Shown here: positions 1 to 10,200 of the stretch, piece by piece
Position numbering within the stretch: the stretch's first letter is position 1
Layout: every line of letters begins with the position of its first letter
DNA from: Calliopsis andreniformis
Taxonomy: Eukaryota > Arthropoda > Insecta > Hymenoptera > Andrenidae
Direction of reading: 5' to 3'
DNA: 64,000 nt
Assembly: GCF_051401765.1 (NCBI RefSeq)
Contig: NC_135067.1
Span: forward strand, 22,625,501-22,689,500
Translations under genes and position numbers: made by a program
The notes under the pieces: model-generated
The model's database searches: none
What the model saw: the letters and a program-made list of their open reading frames with translations, nothing else
What the model was told of the DNA's origin: nothing

Positions 1-193
1 TAATCCTCAAGTCAATGAGGTGTGTATTTCAATCTAAATAAAATTTTATAGTGGTCAAAATAATTTTATAATTTTTTATATATTCTAGGGACCACTTATT
101 ATTTCCTTGTCTAAGAATGGAACTCCTATTGGTGCAACAGTATTACATATAAAGAATTACATACCTCCTTTATTAAAACTTATAAACTCTTAA
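1..193 (+). CDS. 3' end of an unrecognised gene (last two exons, partial)
   Basis: Two exon pieces join in one frame. Bases 2-19 read NPQVNE and end at a GAG|GTGTGT donor. After a pyrimidine/AT-rich intron ending TATTCTAG, bases 89-193 read 34 residues beginning GPLIISLSKNG and ending KLINS before TAA at 191-193. Both junctions are phase 0, and an AATAAA at 281-286 follows the stop at a sensible distance. I do not recognise the 40 visible residues; they look like the C-terminal end of a folded globular domain (alternating hydrophobics, no low complexity). The rest of the gene lies left of the window. It converges on the MAIP1-like gene, with the two stop codons about 180 bases apart. Confidence 0.6.
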
Positions 194-280
194 TTTATGT
201 GGATATTTATATTTTTATAGAATCTTTGTGAAAAAAGAAAACAATGCGTGTACTTAGATACAATATGGAAAATACATATA

Positions 281-286
281 AATAAA
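281..286 (+). terminator. Polyadenylation signal AATAAA of the left-edge gene
   Basis: AATAAA lies about 90 bases after the TAA at 191-193 on the same strand, followed by T-rich DNA. It fits the 3' end of the left-edge gene and would end that transcript just before the MAIP1-like stop on the opposite strand. Confidence 0.45.
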
Positions 287-373
287 ATATTTACATTTTC
301 TTGAATTCATATACACATTTGACTTTCCAAATTTCATGCCATTGTAAGAACAGACTACTCAAAAATTTTCTTT

Positions 374-1415
374 TCACAGTGTGTAATGATTCACCACTGT
401 TGCTATCCATGAATCTCCTTTGCCATTTTTATACTTTCTTTCAAATTTGTAAGTGCATCTAACGAATGAGTTTTCTTGGTCTGGTAGAAATAATTCTGCA
501 AGTGGCTTTGTATTATCAAATGATGTTCCACTGATGTAATCAGCAATATACGATATTGCAATTATTGTTTCATTATCATTATCTGTAATAATATTCTATA
601 ACATTAACTGATTTACAAAAGACAGAATACTTTATATTCTTTTACATAATCTATACCATAATTACCTGTATTTTTGCTTTCAATGTCTATAGAAGTAGGT
701 ACAGTTTTTATCAGAAGTCCCTTACTCATGGCAATTAATGTACGTTGTGATTCTGTTAAGGAACTAACATTTTTTTTTAATATTTCCAAAGTTTTCTCTG
801 CTACAAGACCTTCAAGAGCTTCATAATTTTGGGCAGCTAACGCATCAGATATTATTATCATTGCCTATAATAGACCTTTAATTACTCTTTAATTTTATAA
901 AATCACCATGTGTAACTGTTTAATTGGAAATTGTTTTGTTTTGTTCTTGAAAGAATATTAAATATCTAGAAAGTATATATATAACCATAACTAAACAAAG
1001 GATAAGAGAATAGGATTAGATACGTTTTAATCTATGCATGAAAAATTTTAGAATTGATAATAATTTGAGAAAATTATCATACATGTTTGGCTCCCGTCAA
1101 ATGCTCGAACGGTCTAAAGTCGGGGTCAACAGCAATTAGAATATAAGGAATAGTCCATATCCAACCAAAACAATATATAAACGAAAATTGGGAAATATTA
1201 TCAGAACCCATCAATGGTGGTAAATGATCTGCTTCTTTAGATGTTGAATTGAACCGTTTGTATATCGTAACATGATTTACACATTTATTACACTTCGTGT
1301 CTGTCCAATAATATATCGCATTCCTTTTAACTGGATCTCTATTATTTATAATAGCAGTTGAGAATCGTCTAATTGGTGCACGAAGAATATATTTTCTAAA
1401 TATTAAAGCTAACAT
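374..1415 (-). CDS. MAIP1: MAIP1-like m-AAA protease-interacting protein, mitochondrial
   Basis: Coding exons on the minus strand: 1415-1083, 864-631, 595-374; all junctions phase 0; 262 residues. The family is a mitochondrial matrix protein that binds the m-AAA (AFG3L2) protease and protects imported EMRE before assembly of the calcium uniporter. The N terminus (MLALIFRKYILRAPIRRFST) is a typical arginine-rich presequence without acidic residues. A hydrophobic segment near residues 78-95 precedes DPDFRPFEHLTGAKH. Joining exon 1 to exon 2 gives GAKHAMIIISDALAAQNY and EALEGLV, the pattern expected for the Tim44-like fold of MAIP1. Exon 3 ends CTYKFERKYKNGKGDSW, like the family's C-terminal YxFxRxFxxG..W signature. 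The donor at 630/629 was preferred over an internal GGTATA because it keeps phase 0 with the TTATAG acceptor. The assignment rests on remembered family patterns, not on an alignment. Confidence 0.75.
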
Positions 1416-1873
1416 TTTATGTTTGTTTTAAATGTCAGTCCAACATTAACCGGTACTAACAAAGATCCATGCGTGACGGCTAACTTAACCTATAGTTAGC
1501 GATGTGCAAATATAACTATCTTTCTTTTTGCAATATGATACAAAAGATATCTAATGTTGTTACAACACGATTATATAATTTGTGAGTGTTATCTAATTAT
1601 ATATTTAGAATTGTATAGCGAATATATTATTCAAAATCACGGTTCTTAAGACCCTAAGTGTGATTTTCGGAATACCACATACGGGGGGGTTCTAAACGTG
1701 AGAATTAATGAGAATATTTTCGTAAATGGAACCGTAGTGACATCTAGGATAAAGATGCATTTGAGACGAAAAGCTTTTTATACAATAGTTCCGCCTCTAG
1801 TCATTCTCTGTTTCTTGACTTTTTATGCGCGTGTACATTTATTAGTGTATTTTAAGTTGAAAATTAATACACA
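1416..1873. promoter_or_regulatory. Shared bidirectional promoter interval between MAIP1-like and mRpL24
   Basis: The start codons of two divergent nuclear genes for mitochondrial proteins are 458 bases apart. The interval has no coding exon. It holds a short inverted repeat at 1479-1500 (GCTAAC...GTTAGC arms), a run of seven G at about 1684-1690, and a TATGCGCGTGT at 1824-1834 that resembles half of the NRF-1/Ewg motif found at many mitochondrial gene promoters. No TATA box is obvious. The promoter role is inferred from gene geometry; individual motifs are weak. Confidence 0.5.
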
Positions 1874-2931
1874 ATGAGGTTGACAACTACTTTACTCGCA
1901 AGAATAGGCGACTGGTCCAAAAAATATTCAAATTTGCCGGATCGATACATAAACCGTGTTACAGAACAAGTATGAAATTTCGGCTTACTCGTATTCTAAT
2001 TGTTTCATACACTTTGTGTTTCATTTGTTTGATATTATGCATTTAGATTTATTGGAGAACACCTCGTGGAAAACCGCAATATCTTCCCCGCACGATACAA
2101 CGCAAAAATCTTTATTTTTCTATTTACCGACCATGGACACACCAGTATCAAATGCAAAATAGACCTAGGGTGACTCATAAATATGTTCATGTTGAACCTA
2201 TTGCAGAGTGGAGTTTCTTTCGGGGAGATCGTGTATGTTATTTTTGAGCATGTATATTACAAATAGTAAATTAAAATGTTATGTTAAAATGATAGAATTT
2301 TTACAGGTAGAAGTATTAGTTGGTTCTGATAAAGGCAAGCAAGGAATAGTATATGATATCATACAAGAAAGAAACTGGATTATTGTTGAAGGACTTAACA
2401 CAAAATTAGAATGTATAGGGAAGAATAAAAACTTCCCAGGTGTTTATCGCAGAGTAGAAAAGCCACTATTAGTTACTACACAAGTTCAATTAGTGGATCC
2501 TCTTGATTTGTATGTAACAGAGATTTTAACTCACAAAATAGCATGTAGGTACATAATATTTATGATTGTGTTTCAGAAAGGGTACACCCATAGAATGGCG
2601 ATATACAGAGGAAGGTGAACGTGTGAGAGTCTCCTGTAGAACTGGTAGAATAATTCCTATTCCAGCATCCAGTGAAGAAACAATAGATTATAAAGCTCCT
2701 GAACTGTACAAAGAACAGCCTAAAGATACTACTGAGGATGATGTAAAAGAGGTAACATTTGAGGTATGTATAAATCATAATCTAGCAGGAGTGTATTACT
2801 GTTTTTAACAAATAATAATTAGTACTTTCTTCTTTAACATTTAGGCAAAGTTAAAAACATTTGAAATGGACATCATGGATCAAATGGGTATCAAAGAGGA
2901 TCGCATACCAAAGAAATATTATTGGTATTAA
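1874..2931 (+). CDS. mRpL24: Mitochondrial large-subunit ribosomal protein uL24m (mRpL24)
   Basis: Five exons: 1874-1969, 2047-2232, 2307-2509, 2577-2763, 2845-2931; 252 residues; phases 0, 0, 2, 0. The protein is an assembly-initiating subunit of the 39S mitoribosomal subunit. It begins MRLTTTLLARIGDWSKKYSN, then YWRTPRGKPQYLPRT, as in insect L24m. The KOW motif follows: WSFFRGDRVEVLVGSDKGKQ, then GIVYDIIQERNWIIVEGLN. Later signatures are LVDPLDLKGTPIEWRYTEEG, RVRVSCRTGRIIPIP and the C terminus MGIKEDRIPKKYYWY. The start is the first ATG before the conserved MRL. Exon 3 ends after two bases of a leucine codon (donor GTATGT at 2510), completed by the first base of exon 4. Length and order agree with the insect family, with no frameshift or missing segment. 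Confidence 0.95.
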
Positions 2932-4083
2932 TTTTGTTGAATCCACTAACCCTATGTCACAAGGTTCATAATGTACAAGCATCGCTATTTGTTGAATACA
3001 TAGAACTGCATCTTTAAATGTGTTATATGTTTTTAAGAATTCTATGGTTTATTTCAATGTTTCTAAAAATTATTTAAATCTTTAGTTGAATTTACTGCAA
3101 TATAATCAAAAATAAAAAATTTCTAACATCTTTGCATTTCGACTGCATAATTTATTATCGAGAAAAGTTACATATCAGTGTTTCCTATTCATAAATTAGG
3201 TATAGAAAATATATACTGGGCAAAAAGCATACGTAACATTCAAGAACCAAGCGATTAATCAAATATCTCGTAAATAACTATGTTAGATTAAAATGTTTCG
3301 TTATTGCGGATTTTTTTATTAACGCCTGTTAGTTTCATATTAACACACATATATCACAGCACGATTTTTTAACAAATGCAAATCTAGAAATGTATGTCAG
3401 TCTATACTTAAATACTCCAATAACGTAATACGTGTTATATTAACATTTTTTTATATTATATTTGACATTTCTCTAGATCCATTGCATCTTGAATATTTGC
3501 ACATTATTCATATTTACAATTCTTCCTCTCCATTTACGTCATAGCATTTCTATTGCGCAAAATTATAAGATACAAGCGCGTTAATATACACGCTAATTGC
3601 AGTGACGACTAATAGTAGATAATTAGGACAAGCAGTTTTTTCTTGATATAATTAGACGTATATACTGAGAAACAATGCTGAAGTTAAAAGGTATGGTTCA
3701 TGGATACCGTATTAACAAAAAAGAAAATAAAAAAGGACAAGGTCTCCCTGAAAAACGAGGTATCCAAACGATAGTTTGACAATATTTTTTGCCACAGAAG
3801 CATGGTACACGAATCCTAAATAGCATTTCAACGAAATATTCGTTGTTCCTTAAAAATAAGAAAGGATGAACTAAATATTTGCGATAGTACAAAACCTCGC
3901 TAAATTTGCTAAAGGATTATCGATACAATTACCCATTGTATCGTTCAATCGATTGACCAAGATTGTTAACTCTGATGAAACCTTTACAGCCGTCAAGTTT
4001 AGGCTTCTTTACACCGTTTTCAGTATTTTGGAGCAACGTTTAAAAATACACTCGTATCCTGTCATACTCCATGTGACTACCAT
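2932..4083. other. Convergent 3' interval between mRpL24 and the PDZ scaffold gene
   Basis: No coding exon was found. The interval is strongly AT-rich and must contain both 3' UTRs. An AATAAA on the plus strand at 3111-3116 fits the mRpL24 3' end. TTTATT occurrences near 3150 and 3314 are AATAAA on the minus strand and are candidates for the end of the large minus-strand gene, giving it a 3' UTR of roughly 770-930 bases. Confidence 0.5.
3111..3116 (+). terminator. Polyadenylation signal AATAAA of mRpL24
   Basis: AATAAA lies 180 bases after the mRpL24 stop codon on the same strand, in AT-rich DNA followed by a T-rich stretch. It is the first good hexamer after the stop. Confidence 0.55.
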
Positions 4084-4253
4084 TCACGATGATTTGGTGG
4101 CAGGGTGCCTGACTAGGAGGTTCACTTCGCCGTCATGTAATTTTTTCATCAGAGACCACGCCTCGATCCTTGACATTCGCGTCACGTCATTCCCATTTAC
4201 TTCTAATAATTGGTCCCCCGCCCTCAAGGCACCTGTCTTTTCGGCAGCACCTC
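4084..4253 (-). CDS. bbg: bbg terminal exon: C-terminal half of PDZ3 and stop
   Basis: Acceptor TTTACATCGTAG at 4254; TGA at 4086-4084. It reads [20 protein letters not shown] then [20 protein letters not shown] and [16 protein letters not shown]. This completes PDZ3 with the helix-2 EAWSLMK motif characteristic of IL16/PDZD2 (EAWNIIK). The protein ends a few residues after the domain, as in IL16. Confidence 0.9.
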
Positions 4254-7200
4254 CTACGATGTAAAGATACTATTACTATCTGTTTACTCGTTGATAACGA
4301 ACATGTATACTAATTCTACGTACCAGTAAATATTTTCTTAATTACCAACGGTCTATCGCCAAGAGGACTGTCTCTGCCCCCTTCCAAGCTGAATCCCAAG
4401 CCAGCTCCGTCTTTGTAGACCGCTACTACCGAAGGCGGCCCCCAAGCAGTATCCTCTGCGACACCATTTGTCTCGAATCCTTTGATTAAAAGATACATCA
4501 TTAATTCTCGAGATTCAATTATTTATTATTAAATGTCTTAAATCAGAGGGATGTATTAGATCTTTTTTTCGTTTCGAATCATTTAACTCACCTTCGATGA
4601 TAGTTTCGACGCTCGCGGTGCGTGACTTTAACTTGCATCCTTCCTCGTTCCTCGCTCGCGAGACTACCAAAACAACCTCCGACCTAGGCTGCTTGAGCAC
4701 TGCTAAACTCTCTCTGTGCGTGAGACCGCGCGTGCTTCTTCCATTTATGCTCAAAATCCTGTCCCCCCTTTGTACACGGCCGTCTTTGTCCGCTATGGAA
4801 TGGGCTAAAACTCGATGAACAGTGATTTCTTTGACCTCGCAATCAGATCCTCCAGCCAACGTGATCCCCACGCTGCCGGTAGGATTTTCTTTATGAAGCA
4901 GTACCACGACCACGTCGTGTGCTCCTCGAGCTTCCTCCAAGCTCGCTTCTTCCACCAATTGTGCCAGTTCCTGTTGCGAAATCAGACTCGTACTACTAGC
5001 CAGCGAGCTGATACTTCCAAACTGTTCACTGCAACATCTGTCGGTGTCTACGTCTGTTCCTATTGGAGACACGTTCTCGTCGACGCTACTGTCCAAGCTT
5101 GGGAATCGATTGTGAGAAGTCCCAGTGGCCTGATGTTGCCCTGACGAGCATGTTGTTTCCATCTTCTCCAGAGCTTTCTTCATATCCGTCACGCTAGCAC
5201 TCCTGCGACTAAGATTCCTCGTGGTTGGAATCTTGGACAGCATGGACTTCGACTTCTCTACTTCTGTCATTTCGTCGCCACTGTCGGCGAATCTAGATTT
5301 CCCTAACGTCGGTATCTTAGAGACGAACGGCTTGTCCTCGTTCCAAGACTCATTAGAGGTTGTCGAATTTCGCCTAGTGTATCGATTATCCCTCGACTCC
5401 CATAAGGGTCTATTGTGGCCAGCAGAAATGGCGCTCTTTTCGGATCTTCCCTCGACACTCTGAGCACGCGACAATTTCACGTCTGTTTTCGCACTCAGAA
5501 TATCCTCCAAGCTCATTTGACTCTTCGATCTTCCAAAACTACCCTCGTCCACGTGTATCGCCGACCTAGACCTACTCTTGGTGGTGAGGATCGTTAGGAG
5601 ATCGTTCTGATCTTCGGAAGGCTTTTTCTGGGGTATACTAGGTCGACCTCTTTGCTTCATGGAATCATTCTCGTCCGCGTTTCTATTCGCCGGCGATAGA
5701 CTTATCGAACCTAATTGCTGTTCTTCAACCATTGCTGATTTATTGTTCTTCAAGGCATTATTTACAGGGCTACCTTCCCTTTCTAAGGGTTTCTCAATCT
5801 TATTGACTGCCTTCAATTCTGCAGATCTGGCCAAAGCCTTGACCTCTGTGCGCACCCAATTCTTGAGGTCGTTCGAGGGCTCCAGCATTTCACACTTCGG
5901 TGGCCGCACAACTGGAGGCGGTACACACCTCTTCGGAGGTAACTTAGGCTCTTCTGTTGCCTTCGAGAATGATTCGTTCTCCAGAAACGTATCTGTCACC
6001 TCTATGTAAGCAATCTTGACGTCCTGTGTGATCGAGAGTGTTCCCTTCGCTCGGTTTTTCTGATGACCACTGTCTTCATTCTCAGTCATGTGTCGTGTGT
6101 CGTCAGTGAACTTCCGCTGAATCAGAGGCGATCCGTTCAGGTCCCTACCGCTCCTGCACCTGGCACTCGCCAAAATATTCTTGCGATTGATCGCTTCTAC
6201 GCTCTGAGGCTTCAGTACTCTCCTGGATAGAGACTCTGCACTTGCCTGGGAGCCAGAAGTCAAAGTCGAAGAGGTACTGCAATTCGTGTCGGTACTGTTG
6301 GACCGTTTCAATTGCCTTTGGGGTATCTGAGAGCTCCTGCCATTGGTTTCTGCTGGTTGTGGCGATCTGGGATCAGAGCTGCTGCTACTGGATGACGATC
6401 TGTCGGAGACGAAGGTTCTGGCACCGAAATCCACCGTGTTCGATTCCCTGGCATACGCCCTAGTCGGGCTGTCCATGATGAGGGATCGACGACCATAGTT
6501 AGTCTCCGTGGAGACATAGGATCTTTCTGACGAAACGGTCGATCGTTCGGACGGAACTGGAGACATTGGAGGACTGAAGCCTCTGGAGATGCTGCTCTGC
6601 GAGCTACTAACTGCTGAATCGTTATCGGAATCGTCATAGTCCATTCGTGTTTTCCTCTGCATGGTTTTCGGTCTGTTGCGCAGCCCTTCGGGTGAACTGG
6701 TTGTCGACACAAACTCGAAGCTGTAATCGCTTCTCGTCGGACTGCAGATGCTCTCTAAACTCTTCGGTGGTTCAGAGAGCGTTGTAGTCGATGCCGTTGT
6801 TGTCGTTGATGATTGAGAACTTTTCACAGTGCTCCCGTTTATGGAGAAATTCGTCGACGATGAACCGTAGACTGCAAGGCTTTTTCTTTTAAATGCTGGA
6901 GAATACTTCGAATGTATTTGAGGAGCTGGCATCTTGAAGGAAGTCGTGGCTTTAAGAGGGGCACTGGCGGTGCTTGTGTTGCTCGCCAAAGAACTTTGGG
7001 AGCCCCACTTGTCCTGTATGTTAGCTCTTGGTAGCTGCAAAGATAATAAATATTTTCAGTATCCTATTGTCTTTTTGGATTACTTAGAAATAAGTAATTC
7101 TCATGGCTTTTGAGGGAGAAATAAACTTACCTGATGCAACAATATGGAATCCCGCGACTTGATCTCAGGTAGGTCAACTATGGGAGTATCAATAGGTATA

Positions 7201-10200
7201 GTCTCCTTCTCAGGAATAACCAGTCCTCTCAGTTTCGATATCGATCTTCTCCTTTGTTCAATTAGCTGATTCAGGCTTGCCCTCCTGATGTCTTCACTGG
7301 GCTTTCTAAATGTTGATGCTAAAGAGTTTGTCCTAGCGATCTGTGATCCCAAGGAGAGTTCGTTCGACGTCAATGTTCGATCTTGGCTATAAGGCATTGA
7401 CCCAGAGAAACTCGTGGCACGGGTCAACGCAGTCGTTGTGACCGGTTTTAGAGACATGGTCAAAGTATTCTGATTGCTACTTAAATGCGACGTTAACAAT
7501 GTATTTTGGGGACTACTGGGCGGTGTGGCACCAGATGAGGAATAACTTTTCACCGGAGACTTGGGCAAAGGACTTGTCAGTGGCGTAGTCGTGGAGATGC
7601 TCGGCTTTGGCGGGACTATTGAGAACGTTTTCGAGGTATGAATGATCGGCGAGGTCAGCGAAGGACTTTGAGTCATACTGGGCAACTTCTGGCTATACTT
7701 CCTCCCTGAATCTGGACCAACGTTTTTGCCAGAATCAGTCAAATCGAAGGAACTTTGCGTTCTGTCCGCGAAAAAGGAACTCCTCTCCTTCTGCCCTGGA
7801 CTTTTCTCGTCGCTGTAAACGTCTTCCGTGGATTTGTACTTGGATAACCTTCTGCCATTGCTAGTCGCAGTTGCTACCGTCACGGAGTTAGGGAACAGAG
7901 GGCCATCCAGGTTACTCTGCGACGAGAACATGGCGATTTTGTCCCTAACTGACTTCTCAGACTTGTCGTCTTGCCTCCAGAGTTCGCCGTTCAGCGAGAA
8001 CTTCCTCGGCGGTGTTTCTACACTCGGAACATTCCTCGAGTACAGATTGACGGTTTCCAACTTGGGCGGGCCTGGTGGAAGAGAATAAACATTTAGAAGC
8101 AACTAAAGGGCAGAATACAAGTGAGCTCGATAAGAAAATGATCGTTTACCAGTTAGAGGCAGAGGCGGCGGAGTGTCCAGAATCTCCTTCTCGCTCTGGT
8201 CCTGCGGCTCTTCCGCAACTGGCACATCTTTGTGGTAGTACTCCGTGATTTCGATCTTCTCCGACACAAGGACGTTACCGTTACTCTGGTTCCCGTAGTT
8301 GGAGTAGTTGGTCACGGACGCAGTCTTTTTAACGAAGTCATCCGCGATGTACGGCTTGCCATCATCAACGCGAGGTTCTCGAGCTAAGATGCTCGCGTCT
8401 TGGCAAACAGTCTCGACAGCCATCTTGCCGTTTATCTCGATGTTCGGCAGACTGACCTTGTTCACCTCCTGGCAGACGTTCTCGACGCTCGTCAAGCTGA
8501 CCCTGTTGTCAGGTAGAATCACGCTCCCCGTGGTGACCACGTTGCTCTCGATTAGCTTGAAGTTCTCGTTGCCGATGAACGACTCGCCGTTCGTGGTCAT
8601 CGTCGACGTCCTCGTCCCCGTGGTGGTCGTCACGAATCGGTACTGCTGGCTGTTGCCACCGAACTCTTGATACGCCGCTGGAAATTCGTCCCCGTCCGGG
8701 GGCAGGCGCTGACCGCCTCCGCAGTTATCCATCCTACCATTTACCACCTCTGAAATTACGAGTAAAACGGTACCGCTGATTATTCTTCCTTATTTTCTCG
8801 AACCATTGAAACTGATGATTCCATTGAACCGTTAAACTCTAAATGCAGAGGCTACTACTGGAATTCTAATCTTCTTGCTCATGTTTCAACTAGTTTCATT
8901 TACACTAGTTAAAACTACCTACTACAGATTCACAGATCATGTACTCTCGTTCCTCTCGATCCTCCGTAAGTTATCAACCAATGGTTCATGGTAATCTATG
9001 TACAACGCGAAAGAGCAACTGATCCCAGTCGACAATCGAACCTACTTTACTTTCAAACGACGCGAGTGATCCGTGTCGATCGTGACGGCGAATTTTCGTT
9101 CGCCCAAAGCGATTTCGCCGCTCGTGCGTAAAGGTTCGCGAACGCGGAGCCAATGAATGCCCACTCGCCAATCAGTATTGCAACGTGCGTCGCGTCGCTG
9201 CCCGCGATCTCGCGAGCGAGTGTTGATCCGCTCGAGCATTTCAAATATGCAGCGAACCACTGGATTCCTGGAGGTAGAAGTGGGGAGATCGTTTAATAGA
9301 ATGTAGCATCCAAGTACGATAAGGGAGCTGACAGACTTTAAAAAAAGAGAGACATCGAGCGAGCGTTACACGAACGTTGAATATTTTCTTCAACATTGAT
9401 TTCACGTTTATCTTTGCTCAGAAAGCGAAACGTAGGAATCTTAATCTGCGTCAGAGAAGCAATTGAGATATTCCCATTCAGCTTGGCACAGCGTGTATCT
9501 TTACGTGCCTTAGCAGCTACGATTCGCGCTTAACCGTCTTTAGACGAAGGCCGCTGATAGCGCAAAATTCCGTCCTTTTAACTAAGGTCTAACGGAGCCT
9601 TTCAAATATCTAAAGAATGACAGGCATTATCTCATGTGCAATGGGTATTAATTTTGCTACACATCGTAGGTAAATTAATTCGCTGAGTGCAATATTATGT
9701 ACAGCGATAAGATCGTAAGGGGTTCAAGAAGAAAACTGATTAACATGCTGTACTAAATCTGCAATATTCGCTAATGGAAAGCTAACAGCTGTGTTCAATT
9801 CTTTAATTTTAGTTGATTTTGCTTCCTAATTTTTTTCATCGGATGCCCATAAATATCGTTGTTCACCGATGGGTTATAGGTCACGAGCTGTGTTAACTGG
9901 ATTTAACGGAGTCTTCGACTACTACTTTCACGTTTCGAGGTCCAGTCAGATCGCGTTCTTTTACCCGATCTTCCATCCCGCTTAGTCGCGATCCTGCCTG
10001 AACTTTGGGGCTATCGAAAAGCCAAGGACCTGGCTATTTTAGCCTGTTTACGCAATCGTGTTACTTTCACATGCGACGGTCCACTCAGCACGCGGTGTTC
10101 GCGCGGGAATCGTGAGCGCACGAATAGGTCACTCGCGGATCCGCGGTTTCCTCGCGGCTAACCTGATTGCTCGAATCCAAGGATTTCTACATTCTAACGC

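Noticed and set aside
4515..7040. Apparent start of an 841-codon protein at a TTG near 7040
   Set aside because: The bases before 7034 are the pyrimidine tract and CAG of an acceptor; the frame is an internal exon, not a gene start.
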